NCBI RefSeq assembly: GCF_004801885.1
Contig: NZ_SSSM01000004.1
Coordinates: 372,001 to 436,000 of the forward strand
Direction of reading: 5' to 3'
Source of the DNA: Naasia lichenicola
GTDB taxonomy: Bacteria > Actinomycetota > Actinomycetes > Actinomycetales > Microbacteriaceae
DNA length: 64,000 bases
Shown piece by piece: positions 18,546 through 27,175 of this stretch; positions within the stretch are counted from its first letter, which is position 1; each line of letters opens with the position of its first letter. Position numbers and translations under genes: made by a program. A model generated the notes under the pieces. That model saw only the letters and a list, made by a program, of their open reading frames with translations, was not told the DNA's origin and did not search any database.

Positions 18546-19426
18546 TGTCCTCTCTCGCCACCAGCACCCAGACCCAGGTCATCGCGGTCCAGGACCTTCG
18601 CGCGCAGGTGCGCTCCGCCGCCACCAAGGCGCTGCTGAGGTCACTGGGCAAGAGCGCCCTGATCGGGCTGTCGACCTTCGCGATCGTGCTGATCATCTGG
18701 GTGGCCGTGCTCACCTTCTCGGGCGTCTCCCCCTACGTCGCCAAGGGCCCGATCGACGTCTGGAACTTCCTCTTCACGGATGAGGATGCGGTCGCGAACC
18801 GCGCCGAGATCGGGGCGAACCTCGCCGTGACCATGCGGCACTCGGTCATCGGCTTCGCCGCGGGACTGGCCGTCGCGATCATCGGGGCGATCCTGTTCCG
18901 GCTCAACAGGGGCATCGAGAGCGCGCTCATGCCGGGCGCGCTGCTGCTGCGTTCGGTGCCCCTGATCGCGCTGGCCCCCGTCATCATCCTCATCGTCGGG
19001 CTCGGCACCGATGCGTCCGTCGCGGTGATCGGTGGCATCGTGGTGCTCTTCCCCGCGCTGGTGACGATCGCCTTCGGCCTCAACTCCGCCTCGGCGCAGA
19101 TGCTCGATGTCGTCAGCGTCTACGGCGGCAGCACACTCACCGCGATCCGCAAGGTCGCTCTGCCGGGCGCGCTTCCGTCGCTGTTCGCCGCCATCCGCGT
19201 ATCGGTGCCGGGCGCCATCACCGGCGCCCTGCTGGCCGAGTACCTCTCGACGGGCGACGGGATTGGCCGCGCGGCCGCGACGTACGGCACCCAGGCGAAG
19301 TTCCCCGATCTGTGGGCCTCCGTTGTGGTGGTGACGTTCATCTCGCTGATCATCTACACGGTGGTCCAGCTCATCGAGACGATCGCCCTCACCCGGATGG
19401 GCATGAACCCCGACCGCAAGGCCTGA
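18545..19426 (+). CDS. ABC transporter permease, SsuC/TauC family (second)
   Basis: Second permease of 293 residues, with an N-terminal extension of about 40 residues, six hydrophobic segments and the loop DVVSVYGGSTLTAIRKVALP similar to its upstream partner. Last gene of the importer; the transcript probably ends at the strong palindrome 19444-19504. Product acts in the membrane with the permease encoded at 17742. Confidence 0.88.
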   Translation: MSSLATSTQTQVIAVQDLRAQVRSAATKALLRSLGKSALIGLSTFAIVLIIWVAVLTFSGVSPYVAKGPIDVWNFLFTDEDAVANRAEIGANLAVTMRHSVIGFAAGLAVAIIGAILFRLNRGIESALMPGALLLRSVPLIALAPVIILIVGLGTDASVAVIGGIVVLFPALVTIAFGLNSASAQMLDVVSVYGGSTLTAIRKVALPGALPSLFAAIRVSVPGAITGALLAEYLSTGDGIGRAAATYGTQAKFPDLWASVVVVTFISLIIYTVVQLIETIALTRMGMNPDRKA

Positions 19427-19443
19427 TCCGGTCCGACCTCTTC

Positions 19444-19504
19444 ATCGAGATGCCACTTTCCGTCCCTATTCGCGACGCTAAGGGACGGAAAGTGGCATCT
19501 CGAT
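19444..19504. repeat. Long perfect palindrome, family A copy 1
   Basis: Two perfectly complementary 24-nt arms around a 13-nt loop; the arms contain GCCACTTTCCGTCCCT and AGGGACGGAAAGTGGC. It fills the gap between the convergent permease and xanthine dehydrogenase genes, so it can serve as a bidirectional terminator. A second copy (23160-23220) has the same arms with one change and a loop of equal length but different sequence. Confidence 0.9.
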
Positions 19505-22324
19505 TCAGGGGTTGAGGAGGCGCCAGATGCGGTCGCGGCTGAAGGGCTGCTCGTAGGGGCGGACTCCGATCGCCCGGCGGATGGCATTGCCGAGTGCCGG
19601 TGCGACCGGGTTGTACGGCGACTCGCTCATCGACTTGGCGCCGAGCGGTCCGAGGTCGTCGCTGGTCTCGGCGAAGTAGACCTCGGTGACCGGGATGTCG
19701 GCCATCTGGGGCACCCGGTAGGTGCGGAAGACGGGGTTGAGGATGCCGCCCTCCCCGTCGAGCATGACCTCCTCGTACAGCGCACCGCCGATCCCCTGGG
19801 CGACGCCACCCTCCACCTGGCCGCGGCACTGCTCGGGGTTCAGCACAGTGCCTGCGTCGGCGGACTGTACGGACTGGAGGATGCGCACCTGGCCGGTCAG
19901 GACGTTGACCGCCACCCGGAAGGCCTGCACGTTGAAGGCGAGGGAGCGCACGTCGCCGAACTCGCTGCCGGCGGCCGTCACGCCATCGCCGCTCCGGTGC
20001 GGCGCGGGCACGGCGGCGATGAGCTCGGGGAAGCCGATCAGGCGATTGTCGGCGACGACGCCGCTCGGCCCGAGCTCGCATTCATCCAGCGCCGCACCGC
20101 TGATCGCGACGGCTGCCTCGAGAATCACCCCCCGCAGGGCGAGCGAGGCCGAATACAGCGCCTTTCCGGCGACCGTGGTGCCCGCCGAGGCGAAGGCGCC
20201 GGTGTCGTAGGCGGCCGCATCGGTGTCCGACTGGCGGATGCGGATGCGATCCGTCGTCGTGCCGAGCGCGGTCGACGAGAGCTGCGCATGCACGGTCGTC
20301 GTCCCGTTGCCGAACTCGCTCGTGCCGACTCCGACGTCGTACATCCCGTCGGGGCGCAGCGTGACGTGCACCCGGGAGATGTGGCCGCGGGGCGCCATGG
20401 TCGCGATCATCGCGGCCGCCATCCCCTCCCCCACCTTCCAGTGATCGCCCGCGGGCGCCTCGACGCCGTTGCCGCGGCGCAGCGCGTCCTGAGCGAGATC
20501 GAGGCACTGGTCGAGCCCGTAGCTGCCCCAGACGACGTCCGCCTCGGCATGACCGTGTCCGGCGAGCACGGGATCGCTGGGGGTGACCGCGTTGATACGC
20601 CGCAGCTCGAACGGATCGATGCCCAGCCGGATGGCCAGCTCGTCCATCGCCGACTCCACGCCGAGGATCACCTGGCCGAGCCCGTAGCCGCGGAACGCGC
20701 CCGACGGCACGTTGTTCGTGTAGACCGCCTCCGCGTCGACGCGCTTGACGGGAGAGTTGTAGAGGCTCATCGACTCGGCGCAGCCGTGGAACATCACGCC
20801 GCGCGAGTGGTTGCCGTAGGCGCCGGTGTCGCTCAGCACGTCGACCTTCATGGCGGTGAGCCGACCGCGTGCATCGGCGCCGAGGTCGACCGTCACGCGC
20901 ATGGGGTGCCGGACGCTGGTGCGCACGAACTCGTCGTTGCGACTCAGCTCGTAGGCGACCGGGCGGCCGAGCCGGAGCACGGCCAGGGCGACGAGATCCT
21001 CCGAGAAGATCTCCTGCTTGCCGCCGAAGCCGCCCCCGACCCGAGCGGTGAACACGCGCATCGCCGACTGCTCGAGGCCGAACAGGTGGCAGAGCTCGTC
21101 GCGGACGAGGAACGGCACCTGCGAGGAGGTGCGGATCACCAGCCGGCCCGTCTCATCCACCCAGCCGACGGAGCCGTGCGTCTCGAGCTGGGCATGCGAG
21201 ATGCGTTGCGTCTGCCAGCTGCCGCTCACCGTGACGGCGGAATCCCGGAGCGCCGACTCGATGTCACCGAAGCCCTCGTGCATGGCGGCGATCACGTTGC
21301 GGTCGGCGTGATCGACGCGGTCCGCGGGCGTGCGATCGGGGTGGATGAGCGGGGCGCCGGGGGCCCGCGCCTCCTCCGGATCGAAGACGGCGGGCAGGAT
21401 CTCCCAGTCGATTTCGATGAGCCGACAGGCCTCTTCGGCGATGGCAGCGGTGCGGGCGACGACCGCGGCGACGCGCTGGCCGCGAAACCGGGCGATCGTG
21501 TCGAGCATCAGGGTGTCGTCGGGATCATCGCCGCGGTGCTCGTGCCGGGCGGTCGAATACAGGGTCTTAGGCACGTCGGCAGCGGTCAGGACGAGCTCCA
21601 CGCCGTCCAGCGCCTCGGCCGCGGAGGTGTCGATGGACAGGATCCGGGCGTGGGCGTGCGGGCTGCCCAGCACGCGGAGGGTGAGAGCCCCGTCCACGGG
21701 TTCGTCGAAGGTGTACGGCTCGGAGCCGGTGACAACCCGCTTCGCGGCCGGCGGATGGATCGAGCGTCCGGCGGTCGGCTCGGCGGGTGCGTGGCCGGAC
21801 GTCTCCGGCTCGTGGACGGGCGAGTGCACCGGCGACGGACGGTCGTCGAGTCCGGTGGAGCCGAGATTGACGGCTCGGCCGGGGCGTGCGCTCTCCGAGA
21901 CTCCGGCCGCGATGGACTCGGTCACTGAGCGGTACCCCGTGCAGCGGCAGAGGTTCCCCTTCATCAGCCGCGGCAGGTCGTCGAGCGACTCCTCATCGAG
22001 CGTCGAGGCGGTGACGATCATCCCGGCCGTGCAGAATCCGCACTGGAAGCCGAAGTGCTCGACGAACGCCTCCTGCATCGGATGCAGGTCGTCGGGTGTG
22101 CCGAGTCCGAGGACGGTGGTGACCTCGCGGCCGTCCATCCGCTGGGCGGGGTAGATGCAGGAGTGGATCGGCTCGCCGTCGAGGATCACGGCGCACGCGC
22201 CGCAGTCGCCGGCGTCGCAGCCCTTCTTGACCTCGGTGTGCCCCGTCTCGCGGAGCAGGGTGCGCAGGGCCTGGCCGGCACGGGGCTCGGCCTCGACGGG
22301 AGCGCCGTTGACGGTGAACCTCAT
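19505..22324 (-). CDS. Xanthine dehydrogenase, fused [2Fe-2S] and molybdopterin subunit
   Basis: Molybdo-hydroxylase of 939 residues that oxidises hypoxanthine to xanthine and urate. Residues 1-150 are the iron-sulfur module: KKGCDAGDCGACAVILDG (plant-type cluster) and CGFCTAGM / GNLCRCTGYR (second cluster). A linker of about 50 residues leads to the aldehyde-oxidase/xanthine-dehydrogenase Mo domain, ending with the active-site segment GAKSMSESPYNPVAPA, whose Glu is the conserved base (usual form KGVGE). Small and large subunits are separate genes in most bacteria, so the fusion is notable. The ATG overlaps the FAD-subunit stop (ATGA). Purine specificity comes from context. Confidence 0.85.
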   Translation of the reverse strand: MRFTVNGAPVEAEPRAGQALRTLLRETGHTEVKKGCDAGDCGACAVILDGEPIHSCIYPAQRMDGREVTTVLGLGTPDDLHPMQEAFVEHFGFQCGFCTAGMIVTASTLDEESLDDLPRLMKGNLCRCTGYRSVTESIAAGVSESARPGRAVNLGSTGLDDRPSPVHSPVHEPETSGHAPAEPTAGRSIHPPAAKRVVTGSEPYTFDEPVDGALTLRVLGSPHAHARILSIDTSAAEALDGVELVLTAADVPKTLYSTARHEHRGDDPDDTLMLDTIARFRGQRVAAVVARTAAIAEEACRLIEIDWEILPAVFDPEEARAPGAPLIHPDRTPADRVDHADRNVIAAMHEGFGDIESALRDSAVTVSGSWQTQRISHAQLETHGSVGWVDETGRLVIRTSSQVPFLVRDELCHLFGLEQSAMRVFTARVGGGFGGKQEIFSEDLVALAVLRLGRPVAYELSRNDEFVRTSVRHPMRVTVDLGADARGRLTAMKVDVLSDTGAYGNHSRGVMFHGCAESMSLYNSPVKRVDAEAVYTNNVPSGAFRGYGLGQVILGVESAMDELAIRLGIDPFELRRINAVTPSDPVLAGHGHAEADVVWGSYGLDQCLDLAQDALRRGNGVEAPAGDHWKVGEGMAAAMIATMAPRGHISRVHVTLRPDGMYDVGVGTSEFGNGTTTVHAQLSSTALGTTTDRIRIRQSDTDAAAYDTGAFASAGTTVAGKALYSASLALRGVILEAAVAISGAALDECELGPSGVVADNRLIGFPELIAAVPAPHRSGDGVTAAGSEFGDVRSLAFNVQAFRVAVNVLTGQVRILQSVQSADAGTVLNPEQCRGQVEGGVAQGIGGALYEEVMLDGEGGILNPVFRTYRVPQMADIPVTEVYFAETSDDLGPLGAKSMSESPYNPVAPALGNAIRRAIGVRPYEQPFSRDRIWRLLNP

Positions 22325-23145
22325 CGCGGCACCTCTTCTGCGACGGCGAGCTCGCTGCGGATCTCCTCCAGCAGGACGCCGCTGACGCCGCGTCGCCAGT
22401 CCGCGGTGCCGAGCGGGTCGTCGTAGTACCCGACGGCGGCGTCCGAATCGGCCTGGAGCCGCGCGGCGGACGGGAGGATCGGATAGCGGAGGACATTCGG
22501 CGTCAGTGTCGCTGCGGTGATCGAGAAGACAGCCGATCCGTCCTCGTCCACGCGGCCGGTGAGCACCGCACCGGAGCGGCCGAGCTCGGCGAGCGCGATC
22601 TTGCGGAACCCGGTGTGGGCGCGGAGGGCGTGCTCCGGGATGTCGATCCAGCGCAGCACCTCGCCGTCCGCGAGGTTGTTGGTGCTGTTGCCGGTCATGA
22701 GGTCCGCGACCGGCACTGTGTAGTCGGTGCCGTCAGGGGTCCAGATCAGGGCCGTGGCGTCGAGTGCGGCGCAGAGCGAGGTCATCGATCCGGCGCTGAA
22801 GGACTGGCAGACGTTGCCGCCGACGGTCGCCACGTTCCAGATCTTGAACGAGGCCAGCAAGGCGGTGGCCGCCTGGAAGAACAGCGGATGGGCGCGCCAT
22901 CCCTCCCGCTCGGGCAGCTTCGACAGCTCGGCGATCGTGCAGGTGGCGCCTATCCGCAGGCCCCCGCCGTCCGGGTACTCGATCGCCGGCCAGCCCATGG
23001 AGGTGAGGTCGACGAGCCCCGTGGTCGTCACCTGGGGCTCCGAGTACAGCCAGGTCCCGCCCCCGAGGATCCTCTCCCCCGGCGCGAGGCGGAGGTCCTC
23101 CCGCGACCGCGCCGCCCGATACGAGCTGACGGTGTTCAGATCCAC
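22321..23145 (-). CDS. Xanthine dehydrogenase FAD-binding subunit
   Basis: CoxM/XdhB-type FAD subunit of 274 residues that passes electrons from the Fe-S centres to NAD. The FAD diphosphate motif GGGTWLYSEP (about residue 30), the segment ATVGGNVCQSFSAGS (about 105) and a CO-dehydrogenase flavoprotein C-terminal domain are visible. GTG 23145 with GGAGGG upstream is chosen; the open frame continues to 23214 but that part lies in a palindromic repeat. Upstream gene of the coupled pair with the Mo subunit. Confidence 0.87.
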   Translation of the reverse strand: MDLNTVSSYRAARSREDLRLAPGERILGGGTWLYSEPQVTTTGLVDLTSMGWPAIEYPDGGGLRIGATCTIAELSKLPEREGWRAHPLFFQAATALLASFKIWNVATVGGNVCQSFSAGSMTSLCAALDATALIWTPDGTDYTVPVADLMTGNSTNNLADGEVLRWIDIPEHALRAHTGFRKIALAELGRSGAVLTGRVDEDGSAVFSITAATLTPNVLRYPILPSAARLQADSDAAVGYYDDPLGTADWRRGVSGVLLEEIRSELAVAEEVPR

Positions 23146-23159
23146 CCGCCCGCCCTCCC

Positions 23160-23220
23160 ATCGAGATGCCACTTTCCGTCCCTCAAACACGCGGATAGGG
23201 ACGGAAAGTGGCATTTCGAT
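23160..23220. repeat. Long palindrome, family A copy 2
   Basis: Same 24-nt arms as at 19444-19504 with a single C-to-T change, and a 13-nt loop of unrelated sequence. Here it lies between two same-strand genes (nucleoside hydrolase upstream, FAD subunit downstream), so it would attenuate or process the polycistronic mRNA rather than end it. Confidence 0.9.
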
Positions 23221-23233
23221 TGACAGTGCTGGG

Positions 23234-24244
23234 TCATGGCAGGGCCAGGAGGCGGGTGATCAGGGTCGGGCCGAAGGGCTTGGCGACCTCCAGGACGACG
23301 GTGCAGTGCGCGTCCGGGCGCTCGGGGTAGTCGCGGAAGCGGCCGCGCAGGTCGCAGACGGTGCGGCCCCGGTCGGGGCCGTCGGTCGTGTCCACCGTCG
23401 CGGGCACGACGGGGGCGAGAGTCGCGATCGCTTCCCCCGTGGCGATCGCGACTGCCAGCGGATCGTGCAGAGCGGCGCAGCGCTCGCCGAAGATCTCGAC
23501 GTGGAAGTCGAAGTAGAGCTCCAGCATCCGTCCGATGGCCTGCGCGCACAGACTGTCGGAGCTCGTCAGGCGCCACTGCTCCTCGAGCGCGATGGTGTGG
23601 CCGAGGGTGACGTCGAGGCCGACCATGGTCAGCGGCCACGGCGCGTGGAAGACGGCCTGCGCGGCCTCGGGGTCGTGCCCGATGTTCGCCTCGGCCGCCG
23701 CCGACAGGTTGCCGGGCACCATCGCTGCGCCGCCCATGATCGTGACGCGGCGGATAAGCGATGCCAGCTCCGCGTCACGCTGCAGGGCGATCGCGAGATT
23801 GGTCATCGGTCCGACGGCGATGATCTCCAGCTCGCCCGGATACTCATAGGCGAGGGAGATCAGCAGATCGGCGGCATCGCCCTCGACCGGCTCTCCCCCG
23901 CGCGGCAGGTCGATGTCGCCGACCCCGTTGCGGCCGTGGATGTGTGGCACTCCGCCGGCGTACTGCGTGGTGAGGAAGGCTCTCGCCCCGATGGCGACGG
24001 GGATGTCCGGCTGCTGCGCGAGGGCGAGCAGATCGAGGGTGTTCCGGGCCGCCTGATCCGCATCGATGTTGCCACTGACCGTGCCGATCCCGACGACATC
24101 GACGTCGGATGAGACGAGGAGCAGCAGCGCCATCGAGTCGTCGATGCCCGTGTCGCAGTCGAAGTAGACCGGACGGCCGTGCACGATCTCGACGGATGAG
24201 CCCGATGCCGATTCTGATCCCGATGCTGAAGCTGCCATGCTCAC
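23234..24244 (-). CDS. Inosine/uridine-preferring nucleoside hydrolase
   Basis: Cytoplasmic N-ribosyl hydrolase releasing free bases from nucleosides, 336 residues. The calcium/catalytic signature DCDTGIDDSMAL is near residue 29, followed by GPMTNLAIAL, EANIGHDPEAA and the second metal Asp in HDPLAV. GTG at 24244 overlaps the upstream stop; an ATG two codons later (24238) is an alternative. It supplies adenine, hypoxanthine or guanine to the deaminases next to it. Base preference is not readable from the sequence. Confidence 0.9.
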   Translation of the reverse strand: MSMAASASGSESASGSSVEIVHGRPVYFDCDTGIDDSMALLLLVSSDVDVVGIGTVSGNIDADQAARNTLDLLALAQQPDIPVAIGARAFLTTQYAGGVPHIHGRNGVGDIDLPRGGEPVEGDAADLLISLAYEYPGELEIIAVGPMTNLAIALQRDAELASLIRRVTIMGGAAMVPGNLSAAAEANIGHDPEAAQAVFHAPWPLTMVGLDVTLGHTIALEEQWRLTSSDSLCAQAIGRMLELYFDFHVEIFGERCAALHDPLAVAIATGEAIATLAPVVPATVDTTDGPDRGRTVCDLRGRFRDYPERPDAHCTVVLEVAKPFGPTLITRLLALP

Positions 24245-25599
24245 ACCCCGCCAGCCAGCTCGGCCGCCGCGGTCGCGCCGGCGCGGGCGAGCTCGCGGGA
24301 GTCGACCCGGGTCAGCTCGCCCTGTCGGACCACGGCCTCGCCGCCCACGAGCAGCAGTTCGAGCGGAGGCTGCGCTCCGAGAGTCAGGGCGGCCACCGGG
24401 TCGGCGATGCCGGCAAACTCCACCGTATCGATCCGCCAGACCGCGATGTCGGCGAGCTTGCCGACCTCGAGCGAGCCCAGATCGGCATCCCGACCGAGCA
24501 CGCGGGCGCCGCCGAGCGTCGCGATGCGCAGGGCGTCCCGCCCGCTCATCCGATCCGCTCCGGAGCCGAGCCGGTTCATCAGGACCGCGTTGCGCAGCTC
24601 GGTGCCGAGCTGGCCCGATTCGTTGGATGCGGCGCCGTCGACGCCGAGGCCCACCTTGACCCCAGCGGCGAGCAGCGCGGGCACCGGGGCGATGCCGGCC
24701 GCGAGCCGGGCGTTGGAGGACGGGCAGTGCGCGACGCCGGTGCCGGTGGCTGCGAACTTGGCGATGTCCCGCTCGCTGAGATGCACGCAGTGCGCCATCC
24801 AGACGTCGTCGCCGAGCCAGCCGAGCCCCTCGAGGTAGTCGGTCGGTCCCGCGCCGAACTTCTCGATGCAGAACGCCTCCTCCTCGACGGTCTCGGAGCC
24901 GTGGGTGTGCAGGCGCACGCCGAGTTCGCGTGCGAGCACCGCGGAGTCGCGCAGCAGCTCGCTGGTGACCGAGAACGGCGAGCAGGGGGCGAGAGCAATC
25001 TGCACCCGCGCATCACCCGACGGGTCGTGGAACCGCGCGACCGCGTCCGAGCTGGCGGCGAGGATCGCGTCGGCCGTCTCGACGGCGAAGTCGGGCGGCA
25101 GACCGCCCTGCGACCGGCCGAGATCCATCGATCCGCGGGTGGCGTGCAGGCGGACCCCGACCCGGCTGGAGGCATCCACGATGCTGCCGAGGATGTCGCC
25201 CGAGCCCTGCGGGAAGACGTAGTGATGGTCGCCGACGAGCGTGCAGCCCGATCGGGCGAGCACCGCCATGGCGGCGGCCGATCCGGCGCCCACGAGGTCT
25301 GCGTCGATCCGCGACCAGGCCGGGTAGAGCGCGACGAGCCAGTCGAACAGGATGGAGTCCTGAGCCCAGCCGCGGGTGAGCCACTGATAGAGGTGGTGAT
25401 GGGTGTTGATCAGGCCGGGGGTGATCAGGCAGCCGCGGGAATCCACGATCTCCGCGCCCTCGCGGAGCGGATCGGGTGCGCGACCGGGCCCGAGCGCGGT
25501 GATCCGGCCGCCCTCGAACACGAGGTATCCGCCGTCGAACTCGGTCCCCGCTCCGTCGACGGTCGCGAGGTAGCCGCCCTCGAGGATGGTGCGGGTCAC
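24241..25599 (-). CDS. 8-oxoguanine deaminase
   Basis: Amidohydrolase-superfamily zinc enzyme of 452 residues, converting 8-oxoguanine to urate. Besides the generic ligands (NTHHHLYQ, LHTHGSETVEEE, MAHCVHLS, GLGVDGAASNE) it carries features of the characterised Pseudomonas 8-oxoguanine deaminase group: WLVALYPAWSRI, DHHYVFP, ATRGSMDLGRSQGGLPPD and ALAPCSPFSV. GTG start overlaps the adenine deaminase stop by four bases and its own stop overlaps nucleoside hydrolase. It lets oxidised guanine enter the pathway directly at urate. Confidence is good for the subgroup; isocytosine may also be used. Confidence 0.85.
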   Translation of the reverse strand: MTRTILEGGYLATVDGAGTEFDGGYLVFEGGRITALGPGRAPDPLREGAEIVDSRGCLITPGLINTHHHLYQWLTRGWAQDSILFDWLVALYPAWSRIDADLVGAGSAAAMAVLARSGCTLVGDHHYVFPQGSGDILGSIVDASSRVGVRLHATRGSMDLGRSQGGLPPDFAVETADAILAASSDAVARFHDPSGDARVQIALAPCSPFSVTSELLRDSAVLARELGVRLHTHGSETVEEEAFCIEKFGAGPTDYLEGLGWLGDDVWMAHCVHLSERDIAKFAATGTGVAHCPSSNARLAAGIAPVPALLAAGVKVGLGVDGAASNESGQLGTELRNAVLMNRLGSGADRMSGRDALRIATLGGARVLGRDADLGSLEVGKLADIAVWRIDTVEFAGIADPVAALTLGAQPPLELLLVGGEAVVRQGELTRVDSRELARAGATAAAELAGGV

Positions 25600-26696
25600 G
25601 CGCGCTCCTCCGGGCGGCCGCCCGCCGATCGGCCGACGAACGAGGGATCGGTCAGCCAGTCATCGATCGATGCGGCCAGCTCGGCCTTGCGGGAGTCCGA
25701 GGCGAAGGAGGCGATCACCGAGTTGCGGGCGAGGGCGGCGAGCGCCGGATCGTCGAATCCGAAGGCGCGCGCGATCGCGACGTAGTTGTCGCCGACGTAC
25801 CCGCCGAAGTACGCGGGATCGTCGGAGTTGACGGTGACCAGGATGCCCGCCTCGATCATCGCCGGGAGCGGATGGTCGGCGATCTCGTCGACCACCTTCA
25901 GCCGGACGTTGGAGAGCGGGCAGACGGTCAGCGGGATCCGCTCGGCGACGAGCCGGGCGACCAGCTCGGGGTCCTCGAGGCTGCGGATGCCGTGATCGAT
26001 CCGCTCCGCCCTGAGGAGGTCGAGGGTGTCGGTGACGAACGCGGGCGGCCCCTCCTCGCCGGCGTGCGCGACCACGTGCAGCCCCAGATCGCGGGCTCGG
26101 GCGTAGACGGCGGTGAACAGCTCGGGGGGATAGCCGACCTCGGTCGAGTCGAGACCGATGCCGAGGATCCGCGATGTCCGGTCGCCCAGGGAGTCGAGGG
26201 TCGCCATCGCGGATTCGACCGGCAGGTTGCGCAGGAAGCACAGGATCAGGCCGCCGGTGATGCCGAGCCGCTCTTCGGCATCCTCCAGCGCGGAGGCCAG
26301 GCCGTCGATGACCGCCTCGATCGGGACACCCCGCTCGGTGTGCGCCTGCGGATCGAAGAACAGCTCCACATGACGCAGCCCCTGCGCGGCGGCGCGATCC
26401 AGATAGGCCTCGGCGAGCGCGCGGAAGTCCGCCTCGGTCTGCAGCACGATCGTGGCGGCGTAGTAGAGATCCAGGAACGACTGCAGATCGCTGAAGGAGT
26501 AGCGCGAGCGCAGATCCTCGATATCGGCGAAGGGCAGCGCGATCCCATTCCGCGCGGCGAGCTCGAAGACGAGCTCGGGCTCCAGCGTGCCTTCGATATG
26601 CAGGTGCAGCTCGGCCTTGGGCAGCGTCATGATCCGGTCGACGTCGACTCCGTCGGCATCGCCTGCTGTGTCGTCAGCAGTCGCGGTGTCGCTCAT
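25596..26696 (-). CDS. Adenine deaminase (adenosine-deaminase-like family)
   Basis: Zinc hydrolase of 366 residues converting adenine to hypoxanthine. The first metal motif reads HLHIEGTLEPELVF, the form found in adenine deaminases of the fungal Aah1/Pseudomonas type; adenosine deaminases read HLHLDGSLRP. Further landmarks: VELFFDPQAHTERG, VAHAGEEGPP (catalytic Glu), ERIDHGIRS and VNSDDPAYFGGY. First gene of the adenine deaminase, 8-oxoguanine deaminase, nucleoside hydrolase, XDH run. A GlnR-type half-site (26755-26770) lies in its upstream region. Confidence 0.88.
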   Translation of the reverse strand: MSDTATADDTAGDADGVDVDRIMTLPKAELHLHIEGTLEPELVFELAARNGIALPFADIEDLRSRYSFSDLQSFLDLYYAATIVLQTEADFRALAEAYLDRAAAQGLRHVELFFDPQAHTERGVPIEAVIDGLASALEDAEERLGITGGLILCFLRNLPVESAMATLDSLGDRTSRILGIGLDSTEVGYPPELFTAVYARARDLGLHVVAHAGEEGPPAFVTDTLDLLRAERIDHGIRSLEDPELVARLVAERIPLTVCPLSNVRLKVVDEIADHPLPAMIEAGILVTVNSDDPAYFGGYVGDNYVAIARAFGFDDPALAALARNSVIASFASDSRKAELAASIDDWLTDPSFVGRSAGGRPEERA

Positions 26697-26754
26697 CTGC
26701 GCTCCCTCCGGCCGCTGGATGTGGATGGCGGCTCCCCCATCGTTGCCGAGTCAG

Positions 26755-26770
26755 GTTTCGAGCGTGTCAC
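26755..26770 (-). promoter_or_regulatory. GlnR-like half-site upstream of adenine deaminase
   Basis: On the minus strand GTGAC-ACGCTC-GAAAC, an exact GTNAC-N6-GAAAC match, about 60 bp before the adenine deaminase ATG. No good second half-site 22 bp away. Confidence 0.5.
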
Positions 26771-26798
26771 ACGCGGCTACGGATCCGGCTTCCTCCTG

Positions 26799-26862
26799 CG
26801 CCGAACTGCCCAGTTCTGCCGCCTGGAACGCTTTATGGGCGGCACAACTGGGCAGTTCGCGC
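26799..26862. repeat. Long palindrome, family E
   Basis: CGAACTGCCCAGTT (26802-26815) and AACTGGGCAGTTCG (26846-26859) pair; the stem continues inward through TGCCGCC/GGCGGCA with one mismatch, giving about 22-24 bp arms around a 15-nt loop. Sequence is unrelated to the other families in the window but the size and design are the same. It lies between divergent genes, so it is not a simple terminator. Confidence 0.75.
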
Positions 26863-26972
26863 CTGGGGCTCTCGCATCTGCAGGTCGCGTTCGGAGGGCT
26901 GCCGGACATCAGGGCACAGGGATGACCGGAGGCTGTGCGGCTCGAGGGGCGGGCGCGTCCGCAGGCGGACCT

Positions 26973-27143
26973 CCAGAATTCAGGTGGACGTGCGGAATGC
27001 AGGTCGTCGTGGGCAATGTGACCGGAGAACGTCGCTTCTTCCTGAATTCGGGATCCTGAATTCAGGACCTGGCGGGGAATTCAGGAGCCGCCGGGCATCC
27101 AGATCCTGCGTTCTGCGCCATCTCCTGAATTCAGGAGATGGCG
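26973..27143. repeat. Array of GAATTC-centred palindromes
   Basis: Five GAATTC cores at 26976, 27044, 27058, 27077 and 27127. The second to fifth carry TCCTGAATTCAGGA or close variants; the last is a perfect 28-bp palindrome (27116-27143) without a loop, ending 32 bp before the start of the gene at 27176. The surrounding 480-bp gap (26697-27175) otherwise holds only the GlnR-like half-site and palindrome E. Could be an operator cluster for the 27176 gene or another extragenic repeat. Confidence 0.7.
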
Positions 27144-27175
27144 AGGCGCATGAGGGCGGGTGCTATGCAGGAGAC

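Noticed and set aside
23146-23214. N-terminal extension of the XDH FAD subunit into the palindrome
   Set aside because: The extension is encoded by repeat family A, whose copy at 19444 lies outside any gene.
19444-23220. Family A palindromes as ends of a composite transposon around the XDH genes
   Set aside because: No transposase lies between or beside them, and each copy is itself a full hairpin with a unique loop rather than a terminal repeat.
26973-27143. GAATTC cluster as part of a restriction-modification system
   Set aside because: No restriction or methyltransferase gene of that kind is nearby; the only methyltransferase at 40960 is a small-molecule type.
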